From positions 1 through 15,672 of the forward strand of contig JALNXE010000103.1 of assembly GCA_023230525.1 (NCBI GenBank): DNA of 15,672 nucleotides, written 5' to 3'. Both the position numbers and the translations under genes were made by a program. The notes below the pieces were generated by a model. The model ran no database searches, was not told the DNA's origin, and saw only the letters and a program-made list of their open reading frames with translations. The stretch comes from Desulfobulbaceae bacterium (GTDB lineage: Bacteria > Desulfobacterota > Desulfobulbia > Desulfobulbales > SURF-16). This document shows, in pieces, positions 8,007 to 13,794 of this stretch; position 1 is the stretch's first letter; each line of letters starts with the position of its first letter.

Positions 8007-8145
8007 CCGACCCACCCTCTTAAGCGAGGTCAGGCATGGCGGATGGCGTGAAACCAGAGGCTGATTTTTCAAAAGGAGAATTTCGGCGCAGTATTTTTGC
8101 AGCCTTTTTCCCGGTAAAAATCATGAAGTGCGGACGCTGTCCCCA

Positions 8146-8157
8146 GTGAAACTTCAC
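8146..8157. promoter_or_regulatory. 12-bp palindrome upstream of the sigma-54 activator gene
   Basis: GTGAAACTTCAC is an inverted repeat (GTGAA/TTCAC) whose right end is 61 bp before the activator's ATG. It contains a GAAAC like those upstream of the two sigma-54 promoters. No good -24/-12 pair exists in 8007-8218: the best GG/GC pair, near 8088, is spaced by 12 rather than 10. An autoregulatory operator is possible but unproven. GGACGCTGTCC (8133-8143), just upstream, is a small REP-like hairpin. Confidence 0.25.
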
Positions 8158-8218
8158 AAATTCAGCAATATGCAGCAAGTCAGGAATTGAGTATCTTGAA
8201 AAGAGACTCGTGTAATCA

Positions 8219-9601
8219 ATGAAATTATCATCCCTCCAGCAAATAGCCGTTTCAGAACTGTTGAATGGTTTCCCCCATGCCATTGTGCTTCTGGACACAG
8301 GGCTTCGCGTCGCGGAGATGAACTGTTACCTGGAAGCCCTTACCGGCTATACCAGCGCCCAGGCCAGGGGGGTATACGGCAGCTTTATTCTCCGCTGTAA
8401 CCTGGGGCCCAAAAACCAACATTTCCGCAAGGCCCTGGAAACAGGAGAACCAATCTCCATTGAGGGGAATATTATCAACCGGAATCACAAAAAAATTCCG
8501 ATCCAGTTCACCATCTCCCCGCTCAGATCCGAGAGCGACGATATTGTCGGACTGCTGGTGGTACTGGAAGACATCTCCATCCTGCAAAACAAGAGTCAAC
8601 GCATCTATGACGGCACCGAGGTCATCCTGGGCCACAGCCCCAAGATGCAGGAGGTGTTCGGGCTCATGCCGGTGCTGGCTCATACCGACGCCTCGGTGCT
8701 GATCACCGGCGAAACCGGCACCGGCAAGGATATCATCGCCGAGGCCATTCACAAGGCGTCCAAAAGGGCCCGGCATCCCTTTATCAAGATTAACTGCGGC
8801 GCCCTGCCCGAATCACTGCTCGAATCGGAGCTGTTCGGTTATGTCCGGGGCGCCTTTACCGGCGCGGTCAAAGACAAACCGGGCATGTTCCGGCTGGCCC
8901 ATGACGGCACGATATTTCTGACGGAGATCGGCGATCTGCCCATGCCCCTGCAGGTGAAAATCCTTTCCGTGCTTGACGACAAGGAATTCTATCCGGTGGG
9001 CGGCACCCAGAAGGTTAAAGTGGATGTGCGCGTTATTGCCGCCACCCACCGCAACCTCCGGGAACAGATTCAGCACGGCAGATTCCGTGAAGACCTTTTT
9101 TACCGGCTCAATGTACTGCGTATCCATCTCCCCCCCCTGCGGGAACGGGAGGGTGATATCCGCCTGCTGCTGGACCATTTCCTCAGGGAATTCGATTCAA
9201 AGTTGAACAAAACCATCAAGGGGTTCACCACCAATGCCCACAACAAGCTGTTGTCCTATGCCTATCCCGGCAACGTACGCGAACTCCGCAATATCATCGA
9301 GTATGCAGCCAACATCTGCCAGGGAAAAAGGATCAGATCGGAGCATCTGCCCCAATATATCTTCACCAGCCAGACCGGCAACACCCTGCCGCAGCCCAAG
9401 GCTTACGACATCGGGCAACAGGAGGAAATTTCCCGCCCGGAGACAAGCAAAGCCAGACCAGGCAACTGGAATGATATAGAAAAAGAGATGATTCTGCAGA
9501 CCTTGACCAAGACAAGAGGCAACCGTTCCCAGGCCGCGGAGATACTCGGCTGGGGACGGACAACCCTGTGGCGCAAACTGAAAATGCACGGGTTTACTTA
9601 A
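8219..9601 (+). CDS. Sigma-54-dependent transcriptional activator (PAS, AAA+, Fis-type HTH), no receiver
   Basis: A 460-residue enhancer-binding protein that should remodel RNA polymerase-sigma-54 at -24/-12 promoters. N-terminal PAS sensor (about 10-125, with C36 and C60), AAA+ core (about 135-370) and C-terminal Fis-type helix-turn-helix (about 434-456, NRSQAAEILGWGRTTLWRKL). Walker A is GETGTGK (164-170) and the sigma-54 contact loop GAFTGA (211-216) is perfect. Walker B reads FLTEIGD (233-239), so the usual Asp is Thr235 while catalytic Glu236 remains. The arginine-finger region FREDLFYRLN is normal. An in-frame stop six nt before the ATG rules out a longer protein; the ribosome-binding site is weak (AAGAG well upstream). 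With no receiver, control must come from PAS or a partner. It starts the tight gene set running to 12799 and probably activates the promoters at 6184 and 13656 (inference). Confidence 0.94.
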   Translation: MKLSSLQQIAVSELLNGFPHAIVLLDTGLRVAEMNCYLEALTGYTSAQARGVYGSFILRCNLGPKNQHFRKALETGEPISIEGNIINRNHKKIPIQFTISPLRSESDDIVGLLVVLEDISILQNKSQRIYDGTEVILGHSPKMQEVFGLMPVLAHTDASVLITGETGTGKDIIAEAIHKASKRARHPFIKINCGALPESLLESELFGYVRGAFTGAVKDKPGMFRLAHDGTIFLTEIGDLPMPLQVKILSVLDDKEFYPVGGTQKVKVDVRVIAATHRNLREQIQHGRFREDLFYRLNVLRIHLPPLREREGDIRLLLDHFLREFDSKLNKTIKGFTTNAHNKLLSYAYPGNVRELRNIIEYAANICQGKRIRSEHLPQYIFTSQTGNTLPQPKAYDIGQQEEISRPETSKARPGNWNDIEKEMILQTLTKTRGNRSQAAEILGWGRTTLWRKLKMHGFT

Positions 9602-9628
9602 TTCCAGCAAACAACATACAGGACATCC

Positions 9629-9994
9629 GTGGAAAAAATTAACAAAATACTGATTACCATCCAGGGGAATTTCGTGGCCCCGAGATTTGACATGGTATCA
9701 GAGGTTCTGATCGCGTCAACCGATGGGCAGAAACTGACCGAAAAACCGAGAACCATTCTCATCTCACGACCTTCGGCAGATGAACTCTGCAGTTTTATCA
9801 CCAAGGAGGATATTGCCATCGTCGTCTGCGGCGGTATTGAAGAACGGCATTACAAATACCTGTCCTGGACCAAAAAGAAGATTTTCGACTCGGTTATCGG
9901 ACCCCATGCCGAGGCCCTGCAGCTGGTTCTGCAAAACCGCCTGGTCTCGGGAGCCATACTGCCCGGCGCTGTCGGCGGTGAGTCGTCTCCATGA
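9629..9994 (+). CDS. NifX/NafY-like (dinitrogenase FeMo-cofactor domain) small protein
   Basis: A 121-residue protein resembling the Nitro_FeMo-Co/NifX-NafY fold: a first strand KILITIQGN, then VAPRFD (16-21) at the position of the family's VSPxFD, a central IAIVVCGGIEE (62-72) and a late DSVIGP with EAL (87-97). The family binds iron-molybdenum cofactor precursors in nitrogenase assembly, but stand-alone relatives of unknown role are common. No nitrogenase gene is in the window, so a sensory or partner role is more likely (inference). GTG start with AGGA six nt upstream, 27 nt after the sigma-54 activator. Its stop overlaps the next ATG in ATGA (9991-9994), so its translation is coupled to the Cache kinase. 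It may be the ligand-binding partner of that kinase or of the activator. Confidence 0.8.
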   Translation: MEKINKILITIQGNFVAPRFDMVSEVLIASTDGQKLTEKPRTILISRPSADELCSFITKEDIAIVVCGGIEERHYKYLSWTKKKIFDSVIGPHAEALQLVLQNRLVSGAILPGAVGGESSP

Positions 9995-11724
9995 ATGTCT
10001 TCAACCGCTGGCTGGCCAGGTTTTTACCGGAAGATGAATACGGCGTTGATGATGCCTCGGGCATGAATAAACGGTACAAGAAATTTCGCCTCAGCCTCCT
10101 GACAACCATGCTCACCATCTCCATGCTGCCGGCAACCATTACCGCGGCAATAGGCTATTTCCAATACCGGGATCTTCTCCAGACCACGGAAAAGGAGCAG
10201 CTGCTGTGGAACCTGGAAGGAGCCCAGAAAACCATGCAGGCCCTGATCAATGAACTGCATTCCAGCATAGAATTCGTGGTCCGGGAAGACCGCTGTGATG
10301 AGATACTGGATCAGGACACCCTGGATACCATGCTGATCCGGCTCAAACTGAAATACAACGGTTTTGTCGACCTCGGGGTGATCGACTCCCGGGGGATCCA
10401 GCTGACCTATTCCGGCCCTTACAAGCTGCGGGGTTATAATTACCGGGTGCAGGAATGGTTTGACCAGGTGCAGTCCCATGGTTTTTACGTCAGCAATGTC
10501 TTTCTCGGCTACCGCAACATTCCCCACTTTGTCCTAGCCGTCAGCAAAAAGCGGCCGGACTCGGAGGATTACTGGGTGCTGCGGGCCACCATCAATGCCG
10601 ACACCCTGCAGAATTTCATCTCAACCATCAACACCAAGGCGTCAGATGATATCTTCATCGTCAGCAGAACCGGCAAACTGCAGACCTCCTCCCACTTTTT
10701 CGGCAACGCCATGGAGTACTGTCCGATATGTGAAACCTCCTCGCCTATCCACGAAATCTTTAAGCTGGAGGGGGGAATGGGCGATGTGCTGCAGGTCAGC
10801 GCCCCGCTGGAAAATACGCCGTGGATGCTGGTGCTCGTCAAGGAAAAATACATCCACCAGGCCGCCTGGTCTTCCTTCCGCCAGAGACTGCTGTTGATCT
10901 TCCTGGGCTGCTCGGCCGCCTGTCTGGTGATTTCCTACTCGCTGTCGACAATGCTCACCAACCGCATCCGCGAAACCGACGAAAAAAGACAATCACTGCT
11001 CACCGAGGCGGAGCACTCCAACAAGCTGGCGTCCATTGGCCGGCTGGCGGCCGGCGTGGCCCATGAAATCAACAATCCCCTGGCCATCATCGACCAGAAA
11101 AGCGGCCTGATGCAGGATCTGTTGGGGCTTACGGAAGACTTCAAATACAAGGACAAATTCTACACATCCATCGCGGGCATCCAGAACGGGGTAGGCCGCT
11201 GCAAGGCCATTACCCACCGGCTGCTGGGTTTTGCCCGGCGCATGGACGTTATCCTCGAAGAGATTAAACTGAACGAACTGATCCAGGAGGTTTTGAATTT
11301 TCTGGAAAAAGAGGCTATGTATAACCGTATCCACGTGGAGCTGCACTTCCAGGAGGATCTCCCGACCATTTACTGCGACCGGGGCCAGCTGCAGCAGATT
11401 TTTTTAAATATTATCAATAACGCCATCGACGCCATCGGCAAGGACGGGCTGATAGAGATTACCACCAAACTGCAGGAGAGCGATGTCACGGTGCGGATCA
11501 AGGACAGCGGTCCGGGCATTCCCCCGAACATCCTGAAACACATTTTTGATCCTTTTTTTACAACTAAGGCGCCTGGCAAAGGTACAGGCCTGGGACTTTC
11601 AATAACTTATGGGCTGGTTAAAAAACTCGGCGGGGACATCACGGTAAACTCCGAAGTCGGCAAGGGGGCCACCTTTGAAATCCGTTTGCCGGTTAAACCC
11701 GACAAATCAGCAAAAGAGAGCTAA
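9991..11724 (+). CDS. Membrane sensor histidine kinase with Cache-type periplasmic domain
   Basis: A 577-residue NtrB-like kinase. After a cytoplasmic N-terminus, TM1 (about 36-57) and TM2 (about 299-321) bracket a roughly 240-residue periplasmic region with double-Cache features (FVDLGVIDSRG at 125-135, YWVLRATINADTLQNF at 194-209). The DHp histidine is H358 in GVAHEINNPL. The ATPase domain has N473 and N476/N477, DSGPGI (505-510), FFTTKAPGKG and GTGLGLS (531-537), so it should be an active autokinase. It has no receiver of its own. A CPIC motif (C244-C247) sits late in the periplasmic part. The ATG overlaps the NifX-like stop by 4 nt, and a stand-alone receiver starts 2 nt after its stop, making that receiver the likely first phospho-acceptor. 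Cache domains usually bind small organic molecules; the ligand is not evident. Confidence 0.95.
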   Translation: MNVFNRWLARFLPEDEYGVDDASGMNKRYKKFRLSLLTTMLTISMLPATITAAIGYFQYRDLLQTTEKEQLLWNLEGAQKTMQALINELHSSIEFVVREDRCDEILDQDTLDTMLIRLKLKYNGFVDLGVIDSRGIQLTYSGPYKLRGYNYRVQEWFDQVQSHGFYVSNVFLGYRNIPHFVLAVSKKRPDSEDYWVLRATINADTLQNFISTINTKASDDIFIVSRTGKLQTSSHFFGNAMEYCPICETSSPIHEIFKLEGGMGDVLQVSAPLENTPWMLVLVKEKYIHQAAWSSFRQRLLLIFLGCSAACLVISYSLSTMLTNRIRETDEKRQSLLTEAEHSNKLASIGRLAAGVAHEINNPLAIIDQKSGLMQDLLGLTEDFKYKDKFYTSIAGIQNGVGRCKAITHRLLGFARRMDVILEEIKLNELIQEVLNFLEKEAMYNRIHVELHFQEDLPTIYCDRGQLQQIFLNIINNAIDAIGKDGLIEITTKLQESDVTVRIKDSGPGIPPNILKHIFDPFFTTKAPGKGTGLGLSITYGLVKKLGGDITVNSEVGKGATFEIRLPVKPDKSAKES

Positions 11725-11726
11725 CA

Positions 11727-12116
11727 ATGAGTGAAATAAAAGTATTAATCGTGGACGATGAGGTGGAATTCGCCTCAACCCTGGCCGAACGCCTTGAACT
11801 CAGAGACATAACGGCGGAAACGGTCAATAACGGCAAGGATGCCCTGTCAACTATTCTTGTCCGGCCGCCGGATGTGGTCATTCTGGACCTGAAAATGCCC
11901 GACCTGAGCGGTCTGGAAGTGCTGCACGGCATCAAGGCGCATGATCCGTCCATCGAGGTGATCATGCTGACCGGCCACGGCTCCACCTCCAGCGGCATTG
12001 AGGGCATGGAGCGCGGCGCTTTCGACTACATCATGAAACCGATTGATCTTGACCTTCTCCTTGAAAAAATCAATCAGGCCTATGAACAAAGAATAACCGC
12101 CGGGAAACAGCCATGA
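11727..12116 (+). CDS. Stand-alone receiver (REC) response regulator, partner of the Cache kinase
   Basis: A 129-residue single receiver domain without output. Pocket residues D10/D11, phospho-acceptor D54, switch T82 and K104-P105 are all in place. It begins 2 nt after the Cache kinase stop and overlaps the next gene by ATGA (12113-12116), so it sits between a full kinase and a DHp protein with a degraded ATPase half. That placement suggests a shuttle between two histidines (inference). Its N-terminal pattern VDDEVEFASTLAERLE matches that of the receivers at 7104, 7566 and 15325, so all belong to one subfamily. Confidence 0.93.
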   Translation: MSEIKVLIVDDEVEFASTLAERLELRDITAETVNNGKDALSTILVRPPDVVILDLKMPDLSGLEVLHGIKAHDPSIEVIMLTGHGSTSSGIEGMERGAFDYIMKPIDLDLLLEKINQAYEQRITAGKQP

Positions 12117-12799
12117 AAGAAGACAGGGAAAACGAACTTCGCAGCCTGCAGCTTGAATTTTTTGGGCGGATGCTGGCCGGATTCACCCACGACCTGAAGA
12201 ATCATCTCGCCATCATCAAGGAATCAAACGGCTTGATCAGCGATCTGATCGACATGGGCAGGATCACGGACGAGGCGCTGGCCCTCAAACTGCAGAAGAT
12301 TGTCACCTCCATCCAGGGCAGAATCGGCCAGGCCACGGACATGGCCAATAGTCTCAATGGCTTTGCCCATCGCCTGGATACACCGTGCTCAACCTTCCAG
12401 ATCAATGACCTGCTGAGCGAAGAGCTGACCTTTCTGCGCAGATTCGCCCGTCTCAGGGAAATTGAGCTGAAAATCGAACTGCGGGAAGGCCTGCCGGCCA
12501 TCCACAACAATCCCTCGCTGGCGCAGTATGTGATTTTCAGACTCTACTCCATGGCCCTGCAGAGGCTGAAAAACCGCACCCTGCTTGAGATCGTCACCGG
12601 CGAACAGCCCGGCGGGGTACAGATAGGCTTCTGGTTAAGCGGAGAAAAGGAAGACTTTGCCAGGCTGCTTGATGAGGGCACCGCGGCGATGATCCGGCAG
12701 GCCCTCGACACCACGCAGGGCAAAGTTGCCGAATTGCCGCCGACCGGGGACGGCAAGGCAGGGATCGGTCTTTTCCTCCCCTCGCTGGCCAAGCCGTAA
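12113..12799 (+). CDS. DHp-domain protein with degenerate ATPase half, possible histidine phosphotransferase
   Basis: A 228-residue soluble protein without membrane segments. The first about 90 residues form a histidine-kinase-like DHp helix pair: H26 in GFTHDLKNHLAII lines up with the H-box, followed by a second helix (about 60-88). The rest (about 95-225) has the length and start of an ATPase domain, but where the N-box should be there is NNPSLAQYVIFRLYSMAL (132-149) without the Asn pattern. No DxGxG box is visible, and only GDGKAGIGLFLPS (212-224) recalls the G2 region. ATP use is therefore unlikely. Spo0B and ChpT are known phosphotransferases with this DHp plus dead-ATPase plan, and a similar role is inferred. 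The ATG overlaps the receiver stop by 4 nt, and it is the last gene of the set. Confidence 0.8.
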   Translation: MKEDRENELRSLQLEFFGRMLAGFTHDLKNHLAIIKESNGLISDLIDMGRITDEALALKLQKIVTSIQGRIGQATDMANSLNGFAHRLDTPCSTFQINDLLSEELTFLRRFARLREIELKIELREGLPAIHNNPSLAQYVIFRLYSMALQRLKNRTLLEIVTGEQPGGVQIGFWLSGEKEDFARLLDEGTAAMIRQALDTTQGKVAELPPTGDGKAGIGLFLPSLAKP

Positions 12800-12838
12800 A
12801 AGCTGGTCTCAACCCAGGGCTTCGCATTAAAACTACAA

Positions 12839-12862
12839 TAAAAATATAGAGGTATTCCCTCT
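12839..12862 (-). terminator. Possible rho-independent terminator, minus strand
   Basis: On the minus strand AGAGG (12862-12858) pairs with CCTCT (12852-12848) around a 5-nt loop and is followed by ATATTTTTATT. Flanking ATA/TAT bases could lengthen the stem. It lies about 80 bp beyond the stop of the possible small minus-strand gene at 12940. The stem is short and AT-closed, so confidence is modest. Confidence 0.4.
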
Positions 12863-12899
12863 GATATTATTGCCGATGAAGCTCCAAGAGAGGTTATGC

Positions 12900-12921
12900 C
12901 GGGTTGGCGCAGCGTAACCCG
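12900..12921. repeat. Extragenic palindrome CGGGTT...AACCCG
   Basis: CGGGTT and AACCCG flank GGCGCAGCGT, which itself can pair partly, giving a hairpin with a bulge. The form closely resembles a very widespread proteobacterial extragenic palindrome (GGGTTACGCTGCGC-type). Only one copy is seen in the window. Confidence 0.45.
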
Positions 12922-12939
12922 ACGATGATTTTCTGTTTA

Positions 12940-13146
12940 TCATGCCTGCCGTTGCCCCGGCGATGCCGAAGCAGGGGCGTCTTTTTTCTTTTTGCCCAGC
13001 CGCCATGCCCGGCCTGCAGCCAGATACCCCAGACAGGCAATCGCCACCATCCCGGCGGACAGCCGCAGCAGCGTCCCGGCAAGCCCCGCGGTTGCGCACA
13101 CCGCTTTTCCCATGGCGCACGGCCGCCGTGCATTGGTTTTTTTCAT
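12940..13146 (-). CDS. Possible small membrane protein (68 residues), hypothetical
   Basis: I do not recognise this protein. From ATG 13146 it would encode a basic N-terminus (MKKTNARRP), a hydrophobic stretch at about 18-44 containing GMVAIACLGYLAAG, then a Lys-rich segment (GKKKK at 51-55) and an Ala/Ser/Pro tail, as in small single-span membrane proteins. AAGGGGG lies about ten nt upstream of the ATG. The GC content is higher than in the flanking DNA, and a terminator-like hairpin on the same strand follows at 12839-12862. The frame extends upstream to 13311 without a better start. Chance remains a serious alternative, since no family similarity is evident. Confidence 0.3.
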   Translation of the reverse strand: MKKTNARRPCAMGKAVCATAGLAGTLLRLSAGMVAIACLGYLAAGRAWRLGKKKKDAPASASPGQRQA

Positions 13147-13398
13147 TTTGCCAATACCCCCTTCCCGCGCAACACACTTGTTACGCTTCACCTTTCTGAC
13201 TTCCGGCATGATGATCCCAGCTTGCATCGCCCCTGATAATAAATCAACTGAAAATTTGCTTTTTCCCAAGGGACAGCCAGAGCAATTCGCCAGAAAGCGG
13301 TCCGCCGCCAATCACCCTTGCGTTTCAGAGTGTTTCGTTCCCAGGGGAAAAATCTGCTATTTTTGGCGGTCAGGAGGCCGAAATAAACCGGCGGTAAT

Positions 13399-13424
13399 CT
13401 CCCGGCTGTGGCTGGCTGCGGGAG
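13399..13424 (+). other. GC-rich stem-loop of unknown role
   Basis: CTCCCG (13399-13404) and CGGGAG (13419-13424) form a 6-bp stem with inner GGC/GCT contacts, followed by TTTCTCTC. It could act as a weak plus-strand terminator, although no plus-strand gene lies between 12799 and it. Read-through from the DHp-like gene 600 nt upstream would be the only transcript to stop. Confidence 0.25.
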
Positions 13425-13533
13425 TTTCTCTCTGCAACTATTGAAAAGATCTCGTATTTTTCGTGAGAGGGAATCCCCCGCGCGCCTCCTGCCTGGGGTT
13501 GACGGCCAGCCAGAGAACGGAATGGAACCTTAA

Positions 13534-13553
13534 GAAACTAAACGAAACGAAAC
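13534..13553. promoter_or_regulatory. Tandem GAAAC pentamers, probable activator site of the transporter promoter
   Basis: Four consecutive pentamers GAAAC-TAAAC-GAAAC-GAAAC occupy 13534-13553, about 103-122 bp upstream of the -24 GG at 13657. Two opposite-orientation copies (GTTTCA at 13322, GTTTCG at 13332) lie further up. The same GTTTC/GAAAC word is clustered upstream of the other sigma-54 promoter (5987-6104), suggesting a common activator. The binding role is inferred. Confidence 0.4.
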
Positions 13554-13655
13554 GTTGCAGATAATAGCGGGCTGGCCTTGCCGGCGCCTGGAATCTCAAA
13601 AAAAATTGTCTTTAACTGCAGTATGTTATGAGCGAAATAAAGCAAATTTGCAAAA

Positions 13656-13672
13656 TGGCATGGGGTTTGCTT
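13656..13672 (+). promoter_or_regulatory. Sigma-54 (-24/-12) promoter of the transporter/REC operon
   Basis: TGGCATGGGGTTTGCTT matches the TGGCAC-N5-TTGCW consensus at nearly every position, with GG (13657-13658) and GC (13669-13670) exactly ten bases apart. Transcription should start near 13682, leaving a leader of about 113 nt. The -24 GGCAT and -12 TTTGCTTC words are identical to those of the promoter at 6184. Confidence 0.85.
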
Positions 13673-13725
13673 CGTATGGGGTATAGTTTAAAAAAATGAC
13701 GAGTTTCAGCGTATTTCACAATGAG

Positions 13726-13756
13726 ATGCTTCGACATGCCGGATCAAGCGGAGCAT
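13726..13756 (+). promoter_or_regulatory. Leader stem-loop ahead of the transporter gene
   Basis: ATGCTTCG (13726-13733) pairs with CGGAGCAT (13749-13756) in eight base pairs including one G-U, around a 15-nt loop. It lies in the predicted leader, 38 nt before the start codon and upstream of the AAGGAG site. There is no U-tract, so it is not a terminator. It could affect mRNA stability or translation. I cannot match it to a known riboswitch. Confidence 0.3.
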
Positions 13757-13794
13757 TTATAGAGAATGATTAAGGGACACTGAAAAGGAGGAGT

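Larger units (their letters stand above)
12800..13655. other. Intergenic region with repeats and at most one small gene
   Basis: About 0.86 kb between the DHp-like gene and the transporter promoter. It contains a hairpin terminator on the minus strand (12839-12862), a CGGGTT/AACCCG palindrome (12900-12921), a possible 68-residue minus-strand gene (12940-13146), a CTCCCG/CGGGAG stem (13399-13424) and tandem GAAAC pentamers (13534-13553). Other open frames on both strands look like chance frames. No clear terminator for the 8219-12799 gene set was found. Confidence 0.55.

Noticed and set aside
8086..8104. Possible sigma-54 promoter before the activator gene
   Set aside because: The GG and GC are spaced by 12 bases instead of 10, and the flanking words do not match.
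12904..13444. Several overlapping plus-strand open frames in the gap before the transporter
   Set aside because: They lack ribosome-binding sites and coherent hydrophobic or domain patterns, and they overlap each other in different frames.
13682..13794. A known riboswitch in the transporter leader
   Set aside because: The 8-bp hairpin is present, but no conserved core of a riboswitch class I know (for example c-di-GMP, fluoride or Na+ classes) could be matched.
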